From positions 1 through 18,131 of the forward strand of contig JBBIOZ010000028.1 of the NCBI GenBank assembly GCA_037443105.1: a stretch of 18,131 bases of DNA, written 5' to 3'. This DNA comes from JAWCLZ01 sp037443105. Its GTDB lineage: Archaea > Halobacteriota > JAWCLZ01. Shown here piece after piece: positions 1 to 6,721 of the stretch (position 1 is the stretch's first letter; each line of letters begins with the position of its first letter). Both the position numbers and the translations under genes were made by a program. A model generated the notes under the pieces. It was not told the origin of the DNA, did not search any database, and saw only the letters and a program-made list of their open reading frames with translations.

Positions 1-110
1 CTGATGAAGCAAGGGAGATTGAGAAGGCAAATGACTCAGTATTCCGAGAACCTCACGATAAGGAAGGAAAGCTGCTGAAGAAAGTTGCACTGCTGGAGAA
101 ACCAGCCTAA
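1..110 (+). CDS. 3' end of an unidentified protein (partial)
   Basis: The frame beginning at base 3 is open from the window edge to a TAA at 108-110 and gives 35 residues, ending ...LLKKVALLEKPA. The other two forward frames are closed within it. The peptide is highly charged and hydrophilic, which suggests the tail of a soluble protein. I do not recognise the family and the domain that would identify it lies outside the window. A T-rich stretch follows the stop at once and looks like an archaeal terminator. Confidence 0.55.
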   Translation, partial: DEAREIEKANDSVFREPHDKEGKLLKKVALLEKPA

Positions 111-125
111 TTTTTTTTATTTTTT
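111..125 (+). terminator. T-rich transcription terminator
   Basis: Fourteen of these fifteen bases are T, directly after the TAA of the first gene. Archaeal RNA polymerase terminates at T-runs on the coding strand without needing a hairpin. It lies directly before the next small ORF, so that ORF would depend on read-through or on a promoter inside the upstream gene. Confidence 0.45.
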
Positions 126-296
126 ATGAAGCGAAATGTGGAATCGAAGGTGAAGAAAGAAGTTATTCAACCTGAAAAAATCGAACTGCTTATTCCAGGG
201 GCTGAATTCGAGAGAACTTGTACCGAGGATTTAATTCTAGCCTTTAAAGATATTCCCCAGGAATTAAAGCCTAAGAAAGCTGAAAAGCGGAAATAG
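126..296 (+). CDS. Small charged hypothetical protein (56 aa)
   Basis: ATG at 126 opens a 56-codon frame ending in TAG at 294-296. The product is lysine- and glutamate-rich with a more hydrophobic middle (residues 18-25 and 34-40) and a basic tail. No family is recognised. Its stop codon touches the stop of the convergent tyrS gene with no base between them, which fits the tight packing of convergent pairs elsewhere here and argues mildly that it is real. Against it: there is no Shine-Dalgarno (SD) sequence, and a T-run terminator sits just before it. The reverse-strand ORF over the same bases is taken as a shadow. Confidence 0.4.
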   Translation: MKRNVESKVKKEVIQPEKIELLIPGAEFERTCTEDLILAFKDIPQELKPKKAEKRK

Positions 297-1385
297 TTAT
301 CTCGTGACCTCGAGCTTGCTAACAAACTCGTAGAGTTCTCGAGCTTTTTTATTCTTTTCAAAATGCTCCCTGATGGGTGCTATCAGCTTATCAAGATAAT
401 TTGCAACTGCAAGCTTTAAATCAAGTGGATGAAGTTCGCCGCTGCGATATCTCTCCTCGAGCTCGCTATAGCTGTATAGTTCTAAATTACCCCCATACTT
501 TGTGGGACGCTCTATAAGCATGGATTTAAAAGCGCGAAAGATTATATGTTTTGAGTAATCCAAGATTGGATTGTCCTCAACCACTTTCTCAGGGCAGTAA
601 GCAGCGTGTATTTTTTGAAATATCTGCTCTTTTGAATCATGCACAAATATGGAGGTTTCTGGCTTGCTCTTGCTCATTTTAGAGCTTATGGCTCTATCAT
701 AAACTACGAGTTCATCAAAGCCCTCTGCCTCCCTTGGTCCCTGTAAACCTAGAAGCATGTGGTGGCTTATAACAACTGGCTTCCAGAAGCCAATTTTAGG
801 CCCTATTTCTCGCGCTAGCATGTTTACCTTGCGCTGGTCTAGGCCTAGCTGGCAAATGTCACATTGAAGCTGAAAGATATCTGCGCACTGCATCGAGGGA
901 TAGAAGGTAAAAGCAGCTGGATTGCCTTCGCTGCCTATTCTACCTGCAATTGTGAGAGCGCGCAAGGTGCGGGTAAGAGTATGTTCTTTTGCTATGAGTA
1001 TCACTTTTTTCCAGTATTCCGGGTTATCGAAGTGCTCCTTGTGCCAGACTATCTCCACTTTGTCCATATCCACGCCTGCTGCCTTCCAGACTTCGATGAA
1101 GTAGCGCCCGCAGTCACGAATTTTCTCTAGATCGCCTCCAAGTTTATTGTTGATCCAAGCGAATGAATCTGCTATTAGCAGCTTGAAGTGTACCTTTGCC
1201 TTCATTAGATCCTTTATCAAAAGCGGTCGGAAGACTCCAATTGGTAAGTGTGCAATTCCACTCGGCTCAAAGCCATCGTAGGCGACTGGTCTTTCTTTGG
1301 TTTCAAGCAAAGTTCTCAATTCTTCCTCGGTAACGATTTCCTCTCCAACTCCCTTGATCAATGCAAGCCGTGTTTCAACATCCAT
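297..1385 (-). CDS. tyrS: Tyrosyl-tRNA synthetase
   Basis: Class I aminoacyl-tRNA synthetase that charges tRNA-Tyr with tyrosine using ATP. The 362 residues match the usual archaeal length. Visible motifs: Y36 with DGFEPSG (37-43) in the tyrosine pocket, a HIGH-box equivalent HLPIG at 46-50, YPSMQCADIF (162-171) and LGLDQRKVNMLARE (180-193) lining the active site, and an intact KMSKS at 236-240. There is no bacterial S4-like tail, as expected for the archaeal/eukaryotic type. The ATG at 1385 lies about 28 bp after a TATA box, so the mRNA is probably leaderless. The gene is divergent from purE and convergent with the small ORF, whose stop touches its own. Confidence 0.95.
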   Translation of the reverse strand: MDVETRLALIKGVGEEIVTEEELRTLLETKERPVAYDGFEPSGIAHLPIGVFRPLLIKDLMKAKVHFKLLIADSFAWINNKLGGDLEKIRDCGRYFIEVWKAAGVDMDKVEIVWHKEHFDNPEYWKKVILIAKEHTLTRTLRALTIAGRIGSEGNPAAFTFYPSMQCADIFQLQCDICQLGLDQRKVNMLAREIGPKIGFWKPVVISHHMLLGLQGPREAEGFDELVVYDRAISSKMSKSKPETSIFVHDSKEQIFQKIHAAYCPEKVVEDNPILDYSKHIIFRAFKSMLIERPTKYGGNLELYSYSELEERYRSGELHPLDLKLAVANYLDKLIAPIREHFEKNKKARELYEFVSKLEVTR

Positions 1386-1408
1386 GTTATTATGCTGGTT
1401 AAGGTCTA

Positions 1409-1418
1409 GTTATATAAG
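1409..1418 (-). promoter_or_regulatory. TATA box of tyrS
   Basis: On the minus strand this reads CTTATATAAC, centred about 28 bp before the tyrS ATG. That puts transcription start at or next to the start codon and implies a leaderless mRNA. Confidence 0.6.
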
Positions 1419-1450
1419 AGTTTTTAGTTATAGCACGCGGATCAGCAGAA

Positions 1451-1459
1451 TTTAAATAG
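1451..1459 (+). promoter_or_regulatory. TATA box of purE
   Basis: TTTAAATAG preceded by a purine-rich BRE-like GCAGAA, centred about 30 bp before the purE ATG. The predicted leader is only a few bases. Confidence 0.55.
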
Positions 1460-1484
1460 CTTGCGTGCTTAATTTTAGGAAAAA

Positions 1485-1916
1485 ATGGCGAGACGAACGA
1501 GACAGAGGCAGGAAGAGAAGCCTGACGTGGCTATAGTAATAGGATCGGATTCGGATATGCACGTTGCTGAGAAGGCAGCGAGGATCTTGAGCGAAGCTAA
1601 GGTAAAATATGATATGCAAGTTATCTCAGCACATCGCGAACCGGAGAAGCTTGATGAATATGTGCGCAGCTGTGAAGCCAAGATCTTCATTGCAATAGCA
1701 GGTTTATCAGCCGCACTCCCTGGAGTTATAGCTGCGAAGACCAATAAGCCTGTTATTGGCGTGCCTGTGAGCGGCAAGCTCATGGGTTTGGATGCTTTGC
1801 TCTCCATTGCTCAAATGCCAAGAGGTGTACCGGTGGCCTGCGTTGGCATAGATAGCGCTGAAAATGCTGCCTATCTTGCATTGAGAATTTTAAAACTTAG
1901 AAATAAAAATAAATAA
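1485..1916 (+). CDS. purE: N5-carboxyaminoimidazole ribonucleotide mutase (PurE)
   Basis: Purine synthesis enzyme that forms 4-carboxy-5-aminoimidazole ribonucleotide. The 143 residues match single-domain PurE. The phosphate-binding GSDSD (20-24), the catalytic-histidine loop SAHREP (48-53), and the late motif QMPRGVPV (110-117) are present. In the loop usually written AAHLPG the sequence is AALPG (76-80), so the histidine is alanine. The R after SAH favours the class I mutase that works with PurK, but no purK is in the window, so class is not settled. A basic 11-residue N-terminal extension precedes the core. It ends 8 bp from the convergent hsp20 stop. Confidence 0.9.
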   Translation: MARRTRQRQEEKPDVAIVIGSDSDMHVAEKAARILSEAKVKYDMQVISAHREPEKLDEYVRSCEAKIFIAIAGLSAALPGVIAAKTNKPVIGVPVSGKLMGLDALLSIAQMPRGVPVACVGIDSAENAAYLALRILKLRNKNK

Positions 1917-1924
1917 AAAAATAT

Positions 1925-2401
1925 TTACTTCACTGGTATGGTGCGCGCCTTGCCTGCTTTGACCTTTGGCAGTCTAATCTCTAGCACGCCATTATTCAGC
2001 GATGCTTCAGCTTTGGTTTCATCCACCTCAGCCGGTAGCCTCATTGATTTATAGAATCTGTTATATGCACGCTCTCTCCTGATATACCCTCTCCGCTCCT
2101 CCACCTCCTCGAGTTTCTTCTCAGCGCTGATCTCCAGAATGTCTCCTCGGACTTCGATGTTGATATCTTTTTTGTCGACTCCTGGCACATCAACAGTCAC
2201 GATGACCTCTTTTTCGGTTTCCCGCACATCTGCAAATGGCTCTAGGGTGTATGGTTCTTCGTATGGCATTATCCAGCCCCTCTCTGCTGGCAGAGCTCGT
2301 CGCTCGCCGAACAGTGGCTCAAGCTCGTTGAAGATCCTCGACATTCTTTCCTGCATCCTTCTTAATTCCTCAAATGGATCCCACCACCATCTTCTGAACA
2401 T
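1925..2401 (-). CDS. hsp20: Small heat shock protein, Hsp20/alpha-crystallin family
   Basis: ATP-independent chaperone that forms oligomers and holds unfolding proteins. The 158 residues have the expected order: an aromatic N-terminal arm (FRRWWWDPFEELRRM), an alpha-crystallin domain at about 50-145 that includes the typical stretch VDVPGVDKKDINIEVRGD, the conserved NNGVLEIRLPK near its end, and the I-P-V oligomerisation motif at the extreme C-terminus (RTIPVK). The start is set by a strong Shine-Dalgarno GGAGGTGA (2408-2415) 6 bases before the ATG; another ATG at 2408 is out of frame. Its leader carries a palindromic operator at the predicted transcription start, consistent with heat-shock repression. 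Confidence 0.95.
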   Translation of the reverse strand: MFRRWWWDPFEELRRMQERMSRIFNELEPLFGERRALPAERGWIMPYEEPYTLEPFADVRETEKEVIVTVDVPGVDKKDINIEVRGDILEISAEKKLEEVEERRGYIRRERAYNRFYKSMRLPAEVDETKAEASLNNGVLEIRLPKVKAGKARTIPVK

Positions 2402-2407
2402 CGGCCA

Positions 2408-2415
2408 TCACCTCC
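2408..2415 (-). promoter_or_regulatory. Shine-Dalgarno site of hsp20
   Basis: GGAGGTGA on the minus strand, 6 bases before the ATG at 2401. This is the strongest SD in the window and decides the start. Confidence 0.7.
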
Positions 2416-2421
2416 TTAACT

Positions 2422-2438
2422 TTTAGTTAGTAACTAAA
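2422..2438 (-). promoter_or_regulatory. 17-bp palindromic operator at the hsp20 transcription start
   Basis: TTTAGTTAGTAACTAAA is a perfect inverted repeat (8-bp arms round one central base). It lies about 26 bp downstream of the hsp20 TATA box, so it covers the predicted start of transcription. On the sense strand the 8-mer TTACTAAC occurs twice, 14 bp apart, across this element and its flank (to 2448). Archaeal heat-shock repressors (Phr in Pyrococcus, HSR1 in Archaeoglobus) bind at start sites in this way; the HSR1 site, as I recall it, also uses CTAAC/GTTAG half-sites but in a different arrangement. Confidence 0.6.
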
Positions 2439-2452
2439 TGTTAGTAAACAGG

Positions 2453-2463
2453 TTATATATAAA
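2453..2463 (-). promoter_or_regulatory. TATA box of hsp20
   Basis: TTTATATATAA on the minus strand, centred about 57 bp before the ATG. The implied leader of about 30 bases holds the SD, and the start lies in the palindrome. Confidence 0.6.
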
Positions 2464-2477
2464 GCTTTCTGAAAAAA

Positions 2478-2489
2478 TTTTTATATAAC
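2478..2489 (+). promoter_or_regulatory. TATA box of the 2512 membrane-protein gene
   Basis: TTTTTATATAAC centred about 28 bp before the start at 2512. It is back to back with the hsp20 TATA box, about 27 bp away, so the two divergent promoters share one short control region. Confidence 0.55.
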
Positions 2490-2511
2490 CAATATTAACC
2501 TTAAGTTATCG

Positions 2512-2937
2512 GTGATGGTGTTGCTCAGTAAATTCGCTAGCTTAGCTAAATATATCTTGAACCTCCTATTCATAATACCGGCAGCTATCCTTAGCTTTGA
2601 ACTAGCTAAAATTTTACTGGTAAATACCAATGAAAAGGCTATTCCTATCGCCCTAATACCGGCAGCTATGCTGATCTTCAGCTTAATATTTCTCTTCGCT
2701 CATAAATCCAAGACCAGAAACACCGTCGATAGCGCGATTAAGGCAGTTGTGAGTGAAATCTCGGAAATAAAAGGCAAAAATGGCCTCACATATTTCAAAT
2801 TAAAAATAAACAATCAAATTTATGAGGTACCACTCCTCCCGGAGACCTATTTTCTAGTCAACATACATAAGGGGGAGAGGGTTTCAATACCACTTACCCA
2901 AGACTTGCGCAGATACCTCAAGATAATTAACTTGTGA
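2512..2937 (+). CDS. Two-helix membrane protein of unknown function
   Basis: A 141-residue product with two hydrophobic segments (about 8-33 and 42-63) and then a basic SKTRN boundary and a soluble C-terminal domain of about 75 residues predicted to be mainly beta strand (for example LTYFKLKINNQIYEVPLLP). The soluble part is likely cytoplasmic, as the positive charge follows the second helix. The family is not recognised. The start is GTG at 2512 or ATG at 2515, both at the expected leaderless distance from the TATA box. It is divergent from hsp20, so a stress link is possible but unproven. It ends 2 bp from the convergent porG-like gene. A 16-bp exact repeat (2573-2588 and 2654-2669) encodes IPAA in both helices. 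Confidence 0.7.
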   Translation: MMVLLSKFASLAKYILNLLFIIPAAILSFELAKILLVNTNEKAIPIALIPAAMLIFSLIFLFAHKSKTRNTVDSAIKAVVSEISEIKGKNGLTYFKLKINNQIYEVPLLPETYFLVNIHKGERVSIPLTQDLRRYLKIINL

Positions 2938-2939
2938 AA

Positions 2940-3620
2940 TTAAATCATCATCACCTTTGCTTCTTTCGCCTTAATTCGATCCTCATATCCCTTTTCAAAG
3001 ACCTCCACGTTTAACTCAGGCAGCTTGCCCTTCTGAGGCGCACCTTCATAGACTACTGCTTTCGCGACTTGTTTAGGAATTCTTAAAATATCGTCACGCT
3101 TTTCCAAATCGGCGATGATTATGCCAAAGGAATAAGGTCCCTTTAAAACTGAAGCATATTGCTTGTACTTGGAGAAGTCGTATAGAATTATTCTCGGTGT
3201 ATTTCCAGCGATCTTATAGTTTTTAATTAGCTCCAGCAATTCCTCCCTAGAGTAATATCTAGGTCCCTTTATGCTTGTCATCACCACAATTGGCTCGATA
3301 ACTCTATAATCGCTCACAATTGTGAGGTCTTTTGAGTATACCTCCTCAACCTGCCTGCCTGCCTCAGTGAACATTCGCCAGACCTCAGTCAACTCATAAG
3401 CATTCATATAGTTGACCTCTTGTGCAACCGCGCCATGGATCTCTCTCTCACTAACCCAAGTATCTAGGCACATGGGTCCCTCTGCTTGAGCCAAGCCTCT
3501 GCATTGATATACCACTGCATAATAGCCTGCTTTGATCGCTGCATCTGCAATTGTTTCAGCTAGAGTTAAATATCCAGACCCTCCAATTGAGGGAAAGGTA
3601 ATCACTAGATCTCGCTTCAT
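2940..3620 (-). CDS. 2-oxoacid:ferredoxin oxidoreductase, gamma subunit (IorB/PorG-like)
   Basis: Catalytic-domain III protein of the pyruvate/indolepyruvate oxidoreductase family, expected to bind the CoA- or substrate-side face of the complex. The early glycine motif is IGGSG instead of the usual GxGGQG, and the family's HGxAQxxG appears as CRGLAQAEGP. About 226 residues. A GTG at 3629 overlaps the upstream stop as GTGA, but the SD AGGAA abuts that GTG, whereas ATG 3620 has it at a workable distance, so I start at 3620. Third gene of a tight operon and probably translationally coupled to the beta gene. The substrate cannot be read from the sequence. Confidence 0.75.
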   Translation of the reverse strand: MKRDLVITFPSIGGSGYLTLAETIADAAIKAGYYAVVYQCRGLAQAEGPMCLDTWVSEREIHGAVAQEVNYMNAYELTEVWRMFTEAGRQVEEVYSKDLTIVSDYRVIEPIVVMTSIKGPRYYSREELLELIKNYKIAGNTPRIILYDFSKYKQYASVLKGPYSFGIIIADLEKRDDILRIPKQVAKAVVYEGAPQKGKLPELNVEVFEKGYEDRIKAKEAKVMMI

Positions 3621-3625
3621 TACAA

Positions 3626-4549
3626 TCACTTCCTAGCATATCTTTCGAAAAACTCGCTATATTTCTTAGGATGCTCAGTTACCATCGCAAGATTTGGCTC
3701 AGCACAGGTTAAAAACTCACATTCATAATGCGCGCAAGCGCCGCAGTTGAAGCAGCGCGTTGGATCGTTTTCAAGCAGAGCTTGACAACGCAGGTGCATT
3801 CCGCAGAGCCTGCATTTAAATGGAGGCATTTCCTTGAGCTTCTCAGGATTTTCCCTCGCTATTTTTTCTCTCTCCTTTTGATAAACTAGGTCCTTGCAGC
3901 CCTCCTTTCTCACAAACGTACCCAGCTTAATCCCCATTCCAGAGACCATTCCTCTTAAATCTCGAGAGCAAGTGCCATCTGCCACTACCATTATTGCCTT
4001 TTTATTCAAATATTCCCCTATTAGCTTCTTGAAGATCTCAGCGTTCTCTGTATATCTATAGGGATTGATGAAGTAAACATCGAAGCCTATGGCTCTGCCC
4101 TCAACTTCATAATCATTCCTTAGGCCAAGCTGCCCGCCAGTCATCCGTATGGAATAGTTATCGTAGATTATATACATACTTGGGGGATCTTGAGCTGCAA
4201 TCTTCATTCCATTTATATTGAAATTATATGCACCATCGCCGCTGGCGCAAACCACTATGTAGCCATTTTCAGGACCACCGGATGAATATCTGGCACCCAG
4301 AGCCACCATTGGAGCCATGCCCATATTGTAAATTGCATCAACTATGCCATATTCATGCCAGCCTTGAAGATTGCCGCAGCCTCTGTCTGCTACATAAATC
4401 AATTTATAACTGGTTTTATTTTCCTTATTATACCTCCTGAGTCCCTCCTTCAAAGCCATTGAAACCTTTGTGGCACCGCATCCGGGGCAGTTTGCAACGG
4501 GCCTTTTAATCGTCCTCTCCTCTGGTTTGGGTATCGCGATAGCTTGCAT
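3626..4549 (-). CDS. 2-oxoacid:ferredoxin oxidoreductase, beta subunit (thiamine diphosphate-binding)
   Basis: Thiamine diphosphate (TPP)-binding subunit that decarboxylates the 2-oxoacid and passes electrons to Fe-S clusters. Numbering from the ATG at 4549 (307 aa): CPGC (21-24), C58 in DRGC and C194 in GTCSRD match the four ligands of the proximal [4Fe-4S] cluster in pyruvate oxidoreductase beta chains. GDG (104-106) to DNYS (130-133) followed by MTGGQ is the TPP site and resembles the MTGHQ of IorA. The C-terminal 60 residues hold eight cysteines (246, 249, 255, 266, 269, 272, 277, 282), a non-standard cluster domain. GTG 4558 is possible, but the SD GAGGTGA lies over it and is well placed for ATG 4549. 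Confidence 0.82.
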   Translation of the reverse strand: MQAIAIPKPEERTIKRPVANCPGCGATKVSMALKEGLRRYNKENKTSYKLIYVADRGCGNLQGWHEYGIVDAIYNMGMAPMVALGARYSSGGPENGYIVVCASGDGAYNFNINGMKIAAQDPPSMYIIYDNYSIRMTGGQLGLRNDYEVEGRAIGFDVYFINPYRYTENAEIFKKLIGEYLNKKAIMVVADGTCSRDLRGMVSGMGIKLGTFVRKEGCKDLVYQKEREKIARENPEKLKEMPPFKCRLCGMHLRCQALLENDPTRCFNCGACAHYECEFLTCAEPNLAMVTEHPKKYSEFFERYARK

Positions 4550-4561
4550 ATCCTTCACCTC

Positions 4562-5845
4562 TTAGCTTGCGCTTGCCATTATATGGCTAGCGTATGAGAA
4601 TCTTTCATACATTCTAGGCTCATATGGAATGCCTTTATTTCTAACTCTCGCGCTGAATCCATAGGTATTTATGAAATCTAGAGTTTCAAAGTACATCACT
4701 CTGCCATAGCCTTCTTCGAAGACATAGACTTCATCGATAGAGCTCTCCTCGAAAATCTTCTTATACAGCTCGCTGGGAAGTGGCCATACCAGATCGCTGG
4801 AGATTACCACTGGATTCTTATAGTTCCGCTTGAATTCTCTTTCCCTCGCTTCATTGCTTCTAATATAGTTGAAGTCCTCTCTGAAGGGACCATTGACTAT
4901 AACTAGTTTAGTTGGATTCTCAGAGTAGCGAATAACTTCGTTATTTAAAAACTCGAAGTAATCTGAGAATTTCTTTTTCATAAGCGGGATTATCTTCTCC
5001 CAGTGTCTCTTTTCCTTCGGTCTAATTTGCGGGCCTATAGTAACAAGGTTATACGGATCTGGAGTGAATCCCTTCTTTCTCTTATTCGCCTGCAGATCTA
5101 TCTCAAGCGTTACATCAGCAGCAACCTCTCGATAGGATTGATTGTAGTTCTCAACAATCGCGAAGGGCACGCCAAGTTCCTCACAGAGCTTGTAGGCGTT
5201 TCTCACGGTTATATGCGCATTTGCAGGATTGTGAACTTCAAAGGTTGGCATTCTAAAATGCCACGCAAACAGTACTTTGTTATCCTGCATCGTTTGAGAA
5301 GCAGTTCCCTGCCGGTCATCTCCACTTGCTATGGCAAGACCGCCTGGATAAGGAATTATATTCATAAGAGTTCTAGCCACATCTGCAGCAGTATTTCCGC
5401 CGAGATGCTTAACCGAGCACATAACTCTGGAGCCAGCTGGAATTTCATCTCTAGTTAAAATTTTTTGCTTCGCAAAAATTGTTTCTCCATAAATAACATC
5501 ATATTCCTCAGGAGTTATATATTCCCGCGGTTTCTTATCTCCCTTGCAAATTACATTTCCAAGTGCAAAGGAAAGCGCGTTGGGCTCATTCGTCATCTCG
5601 CCCCATTTGGCAACCAGCTCATAGCCAGCTTTATCTAGAGCTTCACCTAGTTTAATTGTGAAAGGATTATTCCTAGGATAGCCAGGTTTCTTAGCTAGAG
5701 ACTCAAAAGTATTCTGCAGATCTGAAATTGGCGCACCTGGATATGCACATGTAACTCGAACCCCTGCTTCGATAGCTCCTCTTGCAATTGCTTGATTGCC
5801 TGAGATTCTCATTCTCCCTAGTTCGAGCCTTAAAGTTTCAGCCAT
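4562..5845 (-). CDS. 2-oxoacid:ferredoxin oxidoreductase, alpha subunit (IorA N-terminal-like)
   Basis: First gene of the oxidoreductase operon, 427 residues. The N-terminal pyrimidine-binding domain starts GNQAIARGAIEAGV and has CAYPGAPISD, matching the IorA pattern (GNEAIARGA...YPGTPSSE). Further on, VKHLGGNTAAD, then GGLAIASGDDRQ and the following SQ correspond to the IorA MKHVGLNVAAD and DDPGMHSSQ region. In IorA this part is fused to the TPP and ferredoxin domains; here those are in the next gene. The C-terminal third is domain-II-like (VVISSDLVWPLPSELY). A weak GGTGG lies 5 bases before the ATG. The substrate is unknown: aryl pyruvates are the family guess, pyruvate or branched oxoacids remain possible. 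Confidence 0.78.
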   Translation of the reverse strand: MAETLRLELGRMRISGNQAIARGAIEAGVRVTCAYPGAPISDLQNTFESLAKKPGYPRNNPFTIKLGEALDKAGYELVAKWGEMTNEPNALSFALGNVICKGDKKPREYITPEEYDVIYGETIFAKQKILTRDEIPAGSRVMCSVKHLGGNTAADVARTLMNIIPYPGGLAIASGDDRQGTASQTMQDNKVLFAWHFRMPTFEVHNPANAHITVRNAYKLCEELGVPFAIVENYNQSYREVAADVTLEIDLQANKRKKGFTPDPYNLVTIGPQIRPKEKRHWEKIIPLMKKKFSDYFEFLNNEVIRYSENPTKLVIVNGPFREDFNYIRSNEAREREFKRNYKNPVVISSDLVWPLPSELYKKIFEESSIDEVYVFEEGYGRVMYFETLDFINTYGFSARVRNKGIPYEPRMYERFSYASHIMASAS

Positions 5846-5982
5846 TGAACCACCAATTATTTAATTTCATTCTGTCTCTTTATCAATTTGCCGCTTTTAG
5901 TTAGCATTTTTCGCTCTTGAAATAGTAAATTGTAATTGCATTGCAATCTTAAGCAATTTAAATGAAGATTTTTGAACAGAAG

Positions 5983-5993
5983 CATTTATTAAT
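5983..5993 (+). promoter_or_regulatory. TATA box of the HAD phosphatase gene
   Basis: CATTTATTAAT, centred about 30 bp before the ATG at 6018. The 172-bp gap between this gene and the divergent oxidoreductase operon is AT-rich. No clear TATA box for the operon stands out in it; the best candidate on the minus strand is near 5880. Confidence 0.45.
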
Positions 5994-6017
5994 AATTTAA
6001 AAAAGAAATTAAGGAAG

Positions 6018-6668
6018 ATGAAAGATAATTGCTTGGAAGCAGTGATGTTCGACTGGGATGGAACCCTCTATGACTCTTTAATGCTGAATTATAACTGCTA
6101 TTTAAAGGTATTCAGCTGCTTTGGAATGAAGGCAATCTCAATCGAAGAGTACCGCTCCCACGCAACGCCAAACTGGTATGAATTCTATCGCTACTTGCAA
6201 ATACCTGAGGATAAATGGCTTCAGGCTGATGAAATCTGGCTGGCTCAATATGAAGAAGAGAGAGATAAGGGCAGGCTATTCCCAGATTGCATTTCCACGC
6301 TGGAATACCTCAAGGCAAATGGTTTGAAAATAGGTCTGGTCTCAGCTGGTAATAAATCTAGAGTGCTCCGCGATATAGAGGCGCAGGGTGTGATCAAATT
6401 TTTCGATACAATGATCTTTGGAGATGAAGTGGATTTTGAAAGACGCAAACCAGACCCCTATCAACTTGAAATCGCTCTTGAAAACTTAGGTGTAAGCGCA
6501 AGCAAGAGTTTATACGTTGGCGATATGATTGAGGATGTATTGATGGGTAGAAATGCAGGTACCAAAACAGCAGCGGTGCTCACTGGATTTGCAACCCGTG
6601 AAAAACTTCGATCTATACCCCCAGATTATATGCTTGAGAATTTAAGTCGCATAAGGGATATAGTGTAG
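6018..6668 (+). CDS. HAD superfamily phosphatase (phosphoglycolate phosphatase-like)
   Basis: Haloacid dehalogenase-type hydrolase, subfamily IA, 216 residues. All four motifs are seen: I, FDWDGTLYDS (11-20) with nucleophile D12 and acid/base D14; II, the serine of LVSAGN near 113; III, the lysine of RRKPDP near 155; IV, YVGDMIED near 177-184, whose aspartates bind magnesium. The helical cap lies between motifs I and II. Family members remove phosphate from phosphoglycolate, pyrophosphate or small sugar phosphates; which one applies here cannot be read. The gene has its own promoter, and tatC follows with a separate one, so the two need not be linked in function. Confidence 0.85.
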   Translation: MKDNCLEAVMFDWDGTLYDSLMLNYNCYLKVFSCFGMKAISIEEYRSHATPNWYEFYRYLQIPEDKWLQADEIWLAQYEEERDKGRLFPDCISTLEYLKANGLKIGLVSAGNKSRVLRDIEAQGVIKFFDTMIFGDEVDFERRKPDPYQLEIALENLGVSASKSLYVGDMIEDVLMGRNAGTKTAAVLTGFATREKLRSIPPDYMLENLSRIRDIV

Positions 6669-6687
6669 ATACCGAGTTTTAGTTTAA

Positions 6688-6696
6688 TTTTTATAG
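6688..6696 (+). promoter_or_regulatory. TATA box of tatC
   Basis: TTTTTATAG centred about 30 bp before the tatC ATG; a leaderless or nearly leaderless transcript is predicted. Confidence 0.5.
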
Positions 6697-6721
6697 AAGA
6701 TCGACTTATTTTAGACATATT

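Noticed and set aside
167..361. Minus-strand 64-residue ORF over the small ORF and the tyrS end
   Set aside because: It overlaps tyrS coding sequence in another frame and is serine-rich with no promoter or ribosome site; the forward 56-residue frame is more plausible.
864..1130. Plus-strand ORFs inside tyrS
   Set aside because: They lie opposite a complete gene with all synthetase motifs and their translations show no family pattern; the same holds for opposite-strand ORFs inside porA/porB-like genes, ftsZ, nadX, nadC and cofE.
1236..1280. HLPIG in place of HIGH in TyrRS as a sign of an inactive enzyme
   Set aside because: Archaeal TyrRS varies in this box; the histidine and glycine are kept and KMSKS and the tyrosine pocket are intact.
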